Origin: Metridium senile
Taxonomy: Eukaryota; Cnidaria; Anthozoa; Actiniaria; Metridiidae
Direction: 5' to 3'
Length of the DNA: 64,000 nt
NCBI GenBank assembly: GCA_949775045.1
Contig: OX459095.1
Coordinates: forward strand, 26,954,978 to 27,018,977
The position numbers were made by a program, and so were the translations under genes. Positions within the stretch are counted from its first letter, which is position 1, and each line of letters starts with the position of its first letter. Under the pieces are notes generated by a model. That model did not search any database. It was not told where the DNA came from and saw only the letters and a list, made by a program, of their open reading frames with translations. Shown here in pieces: positions 22,217 to 33,300 of this stretch.

Positions 22217-23873
22217 CACAGGCAGCCCGACTATTCTATCTGAGCATTTTTTGTAATGACAATAAAGTTATTTTTAACCGCGCGCCGAGCGCCATATTGG
22301 AATAAATATCTTTTGTTAGGATCATTGAGCGCGCGGTTGGGGTTCCTGTGGTGTATTTGTTTGAATGCGCGCGGATGGGATTCCTGTGGCTTTTTGCAAG
22401 CAATTTTTCGGTCGCGCGGAATCGCACGTACGACAAAAATATCGAAGAAAGTAGTATCTTGATACAAGTTCTGAAACTTGATGGCGTGGATGGATAGATG
22501 AGTTTCCAGCTTGCTAGGGCACGGAAATCTCACGCCGGAAATTCAACGACAAGCGCCGAAAGTTCGCCGTGAAGCAATCGACTGACTCACCGAAAAAAAA
22601 AAAGTTGTTAAAACTTTTCTTTCAAAACAAAAAAATGTTGTTTTTCTCATAGGGATTTACACTGAGTACACTTTTAAAACCAACAAGAACAAACAGATCA
22701 GTATGTGAAATTTATTTCCATGTTTATTTGAAATATAACTTTAGTTTATTTGACAATGTGAAGAGATTTTCATTCAAAGTGTATTTATAGAATCCGTAAA
22801 TGTTGTGTTTTAGCTATGTTTTTCGGCAATATAGCTTATAAAATACAATTGTAAACGCTTCACACTTTCAAAACATATTTTCTATTCTTAGTGTTGGAAC
22901 CGCTATAACTAAGTAAGTGTTCACAAAATAAAGTTGAGCTGTTTTCAAGCGTGGAAAACTTCGCAAAGCGGCCATCACAAATTCACTGTTTAGTTCGGCT
23001 GTAAGTTGGTTTGTACAAGACAATATCAGTCGTTTTGACATAAAAACTTCAACTCCAATCATTACCTGCACATACCAGAACTACTAGAAAAACTTTCTCC
23101 AGGTTTTAATTTCGTAATAGTGAAGAGCATCTGTGACTACAAAAGCATGTAAAAGTGCTCACTTGAATCAGCTGTTTTGAGTGTTAAGCTAAACTCATTT
23201 TAGCTAACTAGCAGCAAATGCAGTGCAAATCACGATCTTTTCGACTCTCCCTTCGCCAGCCCATGATTTCCACAATAAAATACATTCTCCTATATTCTAA
23301 TTTTCAATTTAAAGGTATTTTAACAATCCATAAGCTAAATGCAAGAAAGTAATCGCCAACTTTTTCGGTGAATGTGGTATTTCACAACACCGCGGCTCGA
23401 TCGATATTTTCACGATTCCTCCACGATTGTAAAATCCGACTGTTTACCGAAAACTCTGCCCTAGCAACCTGGAAAGAACCTCGACTCCATGCTGCCTTTT
23501 TAAAAAAAATTATTTGAACCCATTTGCTGATTTCGGAGTTGATCATACTTTAACCGTAGTTGAAGATCAACGTAAAGTTTATATATTCGAAGAAAAATTA
23601 AAATTTTCTCCCATGGCTGATTTACTACGCGCGAAACTAAATTTGCCACGTGACCGAGTTTCATACCTTGTCAAAATACCTCCCTCTACAACACCGCGCG
23701 ACTTTGACGAAAAATTGCTTGCAAAAAAGCCACAGGAATCCCATCCGCGCGCATTCAAACAAATACACCACAGGAACCCCAACCGCGCGCTCAATGATCC
23801 TATCGGCGCGCGGTTAAAAAAAACTTTATTGTCATTACAAAAAATCCTCAGATAGAATAGTTGGGCTGCCTGT
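22217..23873. mobile_element. hAT-like inverted-repeat transposon (1.66 kb)
   Basis: Ends ACAGGCAGCCC(G/A)ACTATTC and complement. Arms of ~190 bp (22217-22410 and 23700-23873) include GCGCGCGG blocks and GATGGGATTCCTGTGG. Flanked by GGTTTGAT at 22209-22216 and 23874-23881, an 8-bp duplication as in hAT elements. Caution: GGTTTGAT recurs in the surrounding minisatellite. A frame at 23514-23710 of unknown nature is discussed in the findings; no transposase was recognised. Confidence 0.7.
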
Positions 23874-24020
23874 GGTTTGATGATGATAATTATACATATC
23901 CATGTTTATCCAAGGTAATGGTTTGATGATGATGATGATGATGATGGTGGTGATGGTTATTATAGTAATAATGATGATGATGATGATGATAATAATATGT
24001 AATGATAATAATAATGATGA
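23874..24020. repeat. GATGAT minisatellite, right part
   Basis: Continuation of the tandem tract split by the inserted element. Confidence 0.85.
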
Positions 24021-24835
24021 AGTTGTCAGATCAAACCAAATTTTAATTTAATCTATTTACTTTTCAGGTCTGGCTTGATTTTAGCAGTCTCATTAGATTC
24101 TATTGGCTATTAGCCTTGTGCAAAGAGATTGACTTTTAGTATATCCACAACAACTGGATTGTGAACAATTTAGAACTTGAAAATGAAATAAACATTTGCT
24201 TTCAAAACTCTGACTCATAAAATTGAACAAAAACTAATACAAAAATATATTTTTTGTACGTTAGATTTTAGAATTTTAAGTTATTTTAATTAAGTTTTTA
24301 AAACATATAGAGTCCTGTGCGTAATTCGAGGGTTTTGCCATCACCAACATGATCATGGAAGTATGTAGCTAAATCTTCGAACATTGAGTGTATCTGAACT
24401 CCATGTTAATACATTCTTATACAACCTTCCCATAATTCAGGACGCCATTTTGAAATAATTACTTGTGATGTCAAAATCGGAAAGGTCTGTTCATGGCATG
24501 TATGTTTCTCTGTAATTTTCACTCAGTGCTGGTTATCGGCACGAAGCGAGGGGTTATGTGATATATTCAGTCCAAAGATTTCACAACAGTTGTCAGAGCT
24601 GTTTCAGGAGAGACCGGCAAAGATGTCGGACTCAGATGAAATATTCATCACTCAAATCAGTTTTTGTGGTTCTTCTCCGTCTACGTATCCAATTAAATGT
24701 TATTTGTACATGAATTCTAAAAAGGAAATATTAAACAATTGCTTTTCAATTCTATTTAGACGAATGCAACCAACCATTTTGCTTACGAACTTGATGACAT
24801 TAAAACGAGTTTTTGTTGTTAACTTAACATCGATT
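24021..24835. other. Intergenic, no gene seen
   Basis: Between gene 1 and gene 2. AT-rich; 24590-24850 is open in one frame but shows no known motif. Confidence 0.45.
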
Positions 24836-24837
24836 GC

Positions 24838-24905
24838 CTCCCTAGTATAATGGCTTAAAGCGCGGATACAGCAACGCAGGTTCTCGGTTTGAATCCTGGC
24901 ATTAG
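24838..24905 (+). repeat. tRNA-derived sequence (SINE head or tRNA pseudogene)
   Basis: TAGTATAATGG fits the A box and GGTTTGAATCC fits the B box with one mismatch, at tRNA-like spacing. The ends do not pair as an acceptor stem, so it is not a functional tRNA. Confidence 0.45.
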
Positions 24906-24967
24906 TAAATTATTTCCAAGTCTGATGTTGAGGGTGAGGGTAATATCTGTACAAGGAATTATATATG

Positions 24968-25040
24968 CAGGGGGAATAAACATTAGTATGCAAGGGGAAT
25001 ATGACATATTCCTCTTCCATATTAATGTATATTCCCCCTG
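24968..25040. repeat. 73-bp imperfect palindrome
   Basis: CAGGGGGAATAAACATTAGT is mirrored by ATTAATGTATATTCCCCCTG around a CATATTCC-type centre. Confidence 0.8.
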
Positions 25041-25648
25041 GCCAGCGGTTATGCTTGCCTCCTCCGCAGACATGTCTTATATCTCTTTTCATCGGGATTC
25101 CTGTGGTAAGGAAAAAACGAGCGGGGGAGGGGGATCTCGCCTTACTAGCGCTTAGTCCCTCTCTAGTAGCAGCACAGGAAACCCAAATCCAAATTAGATC
25201 ACAGAGACGCCTGTGGCGGAGGCTAGGGTTATGCGAAATATTCGTCCGAAAAGAACAATGAAGACCGAGCTGATGTGAAAATATGAATATACGATATTTA
25301 AAGACGATTTTGAAGAAATTCTTTAGATTAGAACTCTATAATAATAATAAAGCGAATATTTAAACAGGATGACCCATCAGTGTAAAGAAACACTGTTGTC
25401 AAAGGGGTCCTGTATCTTTATCTATGTTTCAAATTTTAACACGTATTTTTAATACGCCATAAATCGGCCGGACATTGATTGACCATTGTAACGTCGTCGC
25501 CGTTCAATCTCGACCTTAATAGCGTCTAATAAAGGAATTATTACTAATTACTCTTGGTTATAGAAACCTTCAAGAGCTTTAATTTCCTGTAAAGTATATT
25601 GATGTGTACATACTTGGTTATTTTCAAATTGTAAATCTTAGTTCCGAT

Positions 25649-25790
25649 GGCGCGCGTATAAGGACAATTCTGAAAAAGCAATTTTTCTCTTGAAAAGTCG
25701 TCTATTTTCATATAACATATTCATATGTTTTCAAGATTATCCTGTTACTTGTTGAAGAAAATTGCGTTTTCAGAATTGTCCGGATACGCC
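25649..25790. mobile_element. Tiny hairpin MITE (~142 bp)
   Basis: GGCGCGCGTATAAGGACAAT-TCTGAAAAAGCAA at the left returns in complement as TTGCGTTTTCAGAATTG-TCCGGATACGCC at the right, with few mismatches. Confidence 0.7.
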
Positions 25791-26500
25791 ATGATATCCG
25801 ATCTACTAGGGGGCATCAGTGCATCCTTGCAGTCGCAGTCTTGCTCACCACACAACCTGACCGGATGGCTGTTTTGCATTCAGTCAAAAAGTTCAATATA
25901 CAAATTAGCTTCCATTTTTTCTTACAACATAAATATTGTGCAAATAGTTTTTGTGCACGGGCCCAATCTAAACTGCAAATATTTCAATAATGTAACCGCA
26001 AAAGACTACTTCAAAATGATCGATTGTGGAACATATATTCTTTATTTATACTTTATAAAAAAAAACACAATAAAATGATGTTTGATTACATCAATAGTCT
26101 AATCAATAAGCTACTGGAGTACTATGTTGAGCAATAGCGATAGCTGGGTTGACAACCTCGCGGGCGTGGCTATAAGTTTCTCACTAATTAGGCAGTACAA
26201 TTAACTGCCACAAACAGACAATATAGGTGACATCACTTAATGACGGAACATAAGATATAGTTGAGGGACAGGGTGGGCAATTTTTTATGTACAGGATAGT
26301 TGGTTTTGTCTTCGAGATTGTGCAGGACTTTTTCTCCACTTTGTACGATATTTCTTTCATGACTTTTGTTGTGCACGACATTTTCATTTTTCATTTTTAT
26401 TTTAAGGTAAAAGCTGTGCTAGAATTGTTTTGGGTAAATCCGGCCCCTCCCCTTCCCCCGAAAAAACCTAACCCCTCCCATCAATATCTAATGGACCGTC
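25791..26500. other. Upstream region of gene 2
   Basis: No repeats with clear borders. An open frame at 25725-26078 shows no known domain. Contains the promoter-proximal DNA of gene 2. Confidence 0.4.
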
Positions 26501-26512
26501 CCTTATAAAGCT
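26501..26512 (+). promoter_or_regulatory. TATA-like box of gene 2
   Basis: CTTATAAAGC lies about 50 bases before the start ATG at 26557. A start site ~30 bases downstream would give a very short 5' UTR. Position and match only. Confidence 0.4.
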
Positions 26513-26556
26513 CTGACAGGGATATATGGAATTTCAGTTGTGTTTAGCTTGGCAAG

Positions 26557-26635
26557 ATGAGAGGGCTGTTGGTTGTAGCTGTAGTACTCTGTGGGTTTGT
26601 TATTGTATACTGTCATCCTGTCATTCAGGATCAAG
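26557..26635 (+). CDS. Gene 2 exon 1: signal peptide
   Basis: ATG at 26557 opens MRGLLVVAVVLCGFVIVYC, a short basic start and hydrophobic core, with probable cleavage near the YC-HP region. Donor CAAG|GTGAGG, phase 1. This ATG is the first after the TATA-like box at 26503 and gives the only plausible secretory start. Confidence 0.85.
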
Positions 26636-27216
26636 GTGAGGGCCGAAACAACATTCTCTGCTTGACTCATATGAAAATTTATGTTATACTTATTTCAAAA
26701 AAATAATGATCTTGGTTTTGCTGCATATTCATACTTTCACCTTCCCGACATTTTTTTTATTACTGTATTTACACTGAATGTTCTTTTTGTAATACGTAAT
26801 GTAAAATAAGGCAAATAAAGACATTAGAGCAATTTAATATAACTCATTATAAGATGCTAATGATAACATGTTAATGAGCTTCACACAGATAATCAATTTC
26901 TATCACAATTTGCTTCCATAAATATGCCAATCTTGGCAAAAGAAATCAAGAAACAAAGAATCAGATCTAGAATTGGCAACAGTATTATATGAATATTTAA
27001 AAAAATTTTGCTATCTTATCAGATATAATGCTTTATGCGGAAACGCTGTATTAATTGATTATTGCACACTGCATACAGCATACTGCAAAGTTTTACTAGT
27101 TTCTTGCACTTGGTTGCACTGAAAGTATTTGACACTTATTATATGGACCCAGAGAAACAGTATGTTTTCTGCTCACGAGAAAGCCGATGTTTCAGGAGAC
27201 GGAATACATTTTTTGT

Positions 27217-27304
<88 letters not shown>

Positions 27305-30300
27305 GTAATAATAATAATGATAATAATAATAATACTTTATTTCTTAAAAAAAAAAAGACGTAGCTATCAACAAATATTTATTATTCTAAACATGTGCTTT
27401 TTAAACGGACGACTAAATCAAAAATTGCAGGGATAAATCGAAACGTACAATTTACCAAAAACGATGAGTTGTAAATAGAGCGAAAACACTAAAACATCAC
27501 ATCAAATAAAAACAAAATAGTTCTTAAATAACAGTTTTTATTTAGAGACTACTTAGTGACTCAACCAGATATATTAGATACAAAAAGAAACAATATTTAA
27601 TTATAACTTTTCTTGTATTTGAAAGTGAATAATAGTTAATTAATAAGAACAGTATTAATCTGTCAGGGAATTTTATTTCATAGATATAGTGTTTGCGCCG
27701 CCGGCTCTATACTGGTTACATGTAAAATAAAAATGTAATAATGATATCTATTAAATATAGAACATACATATACCTTTCAAAGGACAACTGATACACTAGT
27801 TTATATTTGCGTTTGCCGTTTCCCGGGTAAGAACATATTTTTGTCCGCTGAGAGCCATTGTCGGGGAAACATCGAAACTTGTTCACGTGATACCCTCTCT
27901 CGCCCAATCTGAGTACAAGAAAAATATATATTGATAGTATGCTATAACAATATAATTATGCTATGGAAAGTACGTGCGAACGATTTTCACGAGTTGCAAA
28001 GCATGAAAACACGAATGAGCAAAGTCTTCAAGCAAACATACAATAATAATAAGTTAAAAATTAAAATTTCTACCGCTGAAAACGTACAAATACACAAAGA
28101 ATCACTTGTCACTTGTAGTGCTGTTAATGTTTACTTTACGTTGACAAAGTTTATTACATTGACTGTGTATCCAATTGACATTTTAATTGTTGTTTTTTTT
28201 TAGTCGAGGAACAAAACCAAGATGATGATAATGCTATGGATTCCATTGTTAAAGTAAACACAAGTAAGTAGATGGTTTCAGTTTGTGGTTTTTATATTGA
28301 AACTGATTGAACTGCTACCATTTTCCGCTTTTGCTTCATTAAGTGAAATTTAACATGTTACCGCAGTTTTAGTTCTGTTTGCACAAGATGCATTGTTAAA
28401 ACACTTCCATTAAGATGCATATAACTCATTGTGTCCATTCACGGGGGCAATAATAATGAATGTTATTCCAAGGCCGTATATAAGAGGCAAAATGACAGAA
28501 ATGAGTAAAATGTCAGCCAGTAATACCCAAGAGAATATATAATAAAAGAACCATTATACAACTATTTATCATATTTTCTTATTGCATTTTCTAATCGAAA
28601 AATAAAATAGCCTTTTAGAGATTCAGCGCGCGTAGACAAAGTCAAAACCAAGACAAGGGAACCTATGAAGCCAGTAAAATGTAAAATATGTCTCCCTCTC
28701 TTATTGATTGACATACAGTGTCATAGGCTATCGACGTATACATGTACACTGACGTAATTCGTTTAGCGCAACACTAAATCAGAAACGAAATCTATATGAA
28801 GAGCGAAAATTTATTATTGAAAAAAGTCTGATGAAATTATGTTAATAGCCAATTCATGAAAAGATGTAAGCTAATAAAAAATAAAATAAATAAGAATTAT
28901 CTTAAGACCCCGAGTATTATCATATATGGTAATGGTATTGTTTTCAAGATTGCATACGGTATTTCTGTAGGGCTCAAACACCTGGGGCCGGTTGTACGAA
29001 GGGTGGATAACGTTATCCGCAGATAAAAGTTATCCACTGCATAGGTTTTTTATAGATTTTATCCGCTGGATTTATCCGGTGGATAGCGCTATTCATGCTT
29101 CGTACAACCGGCTCCGGGTCTCCCTGTCAAACAAATTGAGGTTCTTAACAAACCAAGCCAACAATGTGGCGGTTAAATGTAATGGTTGAATATACAAAAA
29201 AAAAAATTTTTACAAATTGTTATGTATGAATCCCCTTTGATTTCAGAAGAAAAACTGAATTTGTTCGAGGGTGACATTGTATTGAAGTCACATGATCACG
29301 TGGGTCAGCGAAAAACTGGAGATGTAGATGGTCCACTTCCTGGTTCACAGACTAAACGAGGAGGTGTTATTAGAATGAGAGAAAAGATTTGGAAGAGTAA
29401 AGTAGTACCATACGAGATGGACGTTCGTAAGTATCGAAAAATGCTGTATATGCTGTATCATTTTCAGATAGCGACTCGCCACTATTGTTTGGTTGTTGTA
29501 GCTTTTCCAGTTGGCTCTAGTTTCCCTCCCCGTTTACATTCTTACTTTCCAATCAGTTTGTTTGGCCTTTTGTTATTTAGCTGGACGTCGATTCTTTCTA
29601 GATTAAACCTCTCAAATCTTTCTAACAACATTTTCTATAAAAAAGATTTGTTAAACTTTACAAGACTTTTTTACAAGACTTCTTTTTACAACCCAAACAG
29701 TCTTCAGCTTGCTTTGATACCAACATGCATATGATCATGCAGCTAAGCATGTCGAGTAATAAACACAGGCGTAAATTAGAAAACAATAAATACTGACGAG
29801 ATAATTATCTTGTCAGCTGATAGCTACAAACCTGTAATACAAGAAGCAATCAATGATATACATCAGCACACTTGCGTACGGTTTGTACCTCACACCGACC
29901 AAGAAAACTGGATCAAGATGGTACATAAAAAAGGGTGAGTTTGAGAAGTTTATTTAAGCGTGTAATTCTGTATTATTCTTTATCTTTCTCATACCAAACT
30001 ACATATATTTTATTATTCGTCTGGCTCTTTGTGTGAATGTACCTGACTTAGCTAAATTAAGATGTTTTTTTATATGTCGTATGTCTGTGAAATTATTAGC
30101 GAGTCAGACGGTTAGTCCACGTCTACACGGATGCGGTCAGGCTGAAACCGCATAAAAATATTTGCGTCCACACGAATCCTGTTGATCGTTTCCAATTCAA
30201 AAGTATGCGGTTTCAGTGACCGGATTCACTAGACTCGTGTGGACGATAGGCCGATTCGCATCAAAAGGTATGCGGTTTCAAAAGTATCCGGATCCGTGTA

Positions 30301-33300
30301 CACGGATCCGGATACTTTTGAAACCGCATACCTTTTGATGGGGTACCGCCGGGGGTGTACCGCCGGGGGGTGTACCGCCAGGTCCTCAAAACCCTGACCC
30401 TATCCAAGACCTAGAATTTTGATTTCACATACCCTATCCCAGACTAAACCTAAGAATTGTACACCCTATCCCAAACTAAAAACACGCAAAAAAACCCCGC
30501 AAAAACGGTTATTTGCCAATTATTTTGCCGGCAGAAAACATAGCCTAGCAGGCTAAAACAACAGACAAAATGACAAAAAGATACCCTATCCCAGACAAAA
30601 ACCTTACCCTACCCCAGACAAATTGTAAAAAAATGATACCCTACCCCAGAGACTTAAAAGCCGAAAAACCATACCCTATCGGGCGGCACATACCAGTATA
30701 GCAAATATAGGGGAGTACCCCCCGGGGGTATATTACACGGAAAACTGTCTTATATTTCTTAATCATTCGACATTTCTTGTATTCTCGTGTTCAACAAACT
30801 GTTTCACAAGTATGTTGGTCCAACATGTTGATCCCGGTTGTAGAGGCCCTTACAATGGACTCTTCTGATACATGTTTTTTAAAGGTACAAAAGACGCCAT
30901 TTTCTAAATTCCCTTCTCGGTTACCATGTCAAGAAGCAGTGTCTAGGCCAGGGATAAAATCGCTTTTTTCAGATTCTTTTTGCAAGTTCACGGACCTTTC
31001 CCTGTATAATTGTTCGTGATAACAACTAATTCAATTTAATAAGATATTTCCATTTCAAGTGAACTGGAAATGTACCGAAACGAATCAAATTCAAATCATT
31101 TATTCTTATAAATATAATCGTTTTTGGGATATTTCCATAGTATTTGTGAAATTACAAACAAAGTCAAACTAGGGGATATTTCCCGTTCGTGCTATGAAAC
31201 GTTTTCGTGTAAAAACGTTAAAAAATATTCCGATTGTCGTCACACTATTATTTACACTCTCTGTTATAAATAACTCTGTTAAGATTGGATTAAAAAAAAC
31301 TGACGTCTTTATTATCAAAATATTCACATTAAAATGAAAACGGGAAATGTCCCTTCACAAATGAAGATACAAATTAATAATTGTTTCATTTTATCAAAAG
31401 AAATCATAATATTATGTTTCCACACGATGTATTCTTAGTCATATTTCAGTTTTTCTGTTCTTCTTGCGAAGTTATGACAAAAAGCGCAATTGAGGGACAT
31501 TTTCAGATTTTGGCGTGTTTATTGTATAAAAGGAGGACGCTCTTGCATTAGTTATTGAGCAATAAACGCCGAACCCACCCACCCACTCCCTTTTATTTAA
31601 AACTAACGGCGACTTTAGGACCCAAGGCAGGCCTCGATACCGAATGCTTGCCTTTTGTGTTGTAGGTGCTGGTCACATGTAGGTCTCGTCTATTACTTTA
31701 AAGGATTCCAAGAACTATCACTGGGCCCTAATTGTGATCAGAAGGGAGTTATTCTTCATGAACTACTTCACGCCCTTGGGTTTTATCACGAACATTCAAG
31801 ACCTGATAGGAATCAGTATATCGAAGTATTGTGGGAAAATATTGCGCCAGGTGAGAGTGCACCCGTTTCATACCGTATAGCAGACAGATGATCCCACAAC
31901 ATTCGTAGATATATTCCAGGCAGCCAGCTGAAGGCGTTGCCCTTATGAACAGGAATAATGTATAAAACTACATGACCAGCATATATTAGATCCAAATAAT
32001 GCAATGCAACCCTAAGAATATGGAGCATAAATTGTTTTATTGCAATCAATTACTGTAGAGGGACCAGGATTTTGTTCTAAATCTATACTAAGGGTGAAGA
32101 TGCAATGACTGGTTCTGTGATTGAGATTTTTGATTATAAACATGAGATAGAACTTTCTGTGAACTCAGAATTATCAGCAGTTGGTTATATTTATGACTGT
32201 TATGACAACCACCCGCTGTTTCTTATTCAATTTTAGTTTCCTTTAAGTCGATTTCTACACCATAATGTTCTCGTTATTTCAGGCGAAGAAAATTATGATT
32301 GCTTTCTTACATCAAATGATAACCTCATAATTATGAATAATTGTTTTTTATTATTACTTAATAAACAGGAGCTGCAGTCCATTTCAGCAAATACAGTCAC
32401 GGCAAGGTCGACATTTTAAAGCAAGTTTATGACCTTAAAAGTATCATGCACTATTATAATACAGCATTTTCGAAGAATGGCAGGCCCACATTGCGAGCAT
32501 TAGGACCAAACAAACACATGGTACTTGGGAATGACGGGTATTTAACCAAAACAGACATTTTTTCGATCAATGCTCTTTATGATTGCAAAGGTATGGATAA
32601 CTTCTTCCTGTATTTAATTAACAGAATACAAAAGCGGCTATTAGCCATGCATTTCGAAGTTGCGCAGGGAACTGGTACGAGTCGGCTTTCTACTGTATTA
32701 TGTGGCTATTTTGAGGGGGGACGCTACCAAAACATGTCCACTAAAAATCGCTAAACGTTCGAGTGAATATTTACTCTAGCGTTTAGCGATTTTAAGTTAC
32801 ATTAATGTGCAAATACAGAGACGAAAAAAATCATTTTTTATAACAAAATATTCCTGGAGCAGAACCACCAAAGCTATCAGAGCTGTGCTGCCTTTCGCGT
32901 GGAAGCGCAAAATTAATCGACGCAGTATTGTAACATAAATATCCCACTTGTAAGATAAATAGTGACGATTTTTTTCTTTCAGGATCATCCATTGGATGGA
33001 GTTCATGGAGTGACTTTGGTCCCTGTAATAGTGCTTGTTATAAAGTGCGCCAGAGATTCTGTACTGCTTCTAACACATCTGCCTGCCCAGGAGTTGATAG
33101 TTATGGGATACAAAAAGAAACAAACAAATGCAGTGATGATATTTGTAATGGTTAGGAAACAAATCCAAATTCCATCTTCATCCTCATCCCCACTATTGAG
33201 CAGTGAAATTCGTCATGATTTTGTTTGTTCCAACAGCTCCTGTAGATGGTCACTGGGGACGATGGTCTTCATGGGGTAATTGTTTATCGGCATGTGGAGA

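Noticed and set aside
21637..22219. His/Ile/Ser-rich minus-strand ORFs
   Set aside because: Translations of GATGAT minisatellite units, no gene.
24838..24905. Possible functional tRNA gene
   Set aside because: A and B boxes are fair, but the acceptor stem ends do not pair, so it is kept only as tRNA-derived repeat.
27062..27436. 124-residue ORF with long Ile run
   Set aside because: The centre is the TAA microsatellite and there is no known domain at either side.
29186..29734. Single 182-residue ORF
   Set aside because: Only 29247-29426 is coding (astacin propeptide exon); the rest is intron on both sides read through the splice sites.
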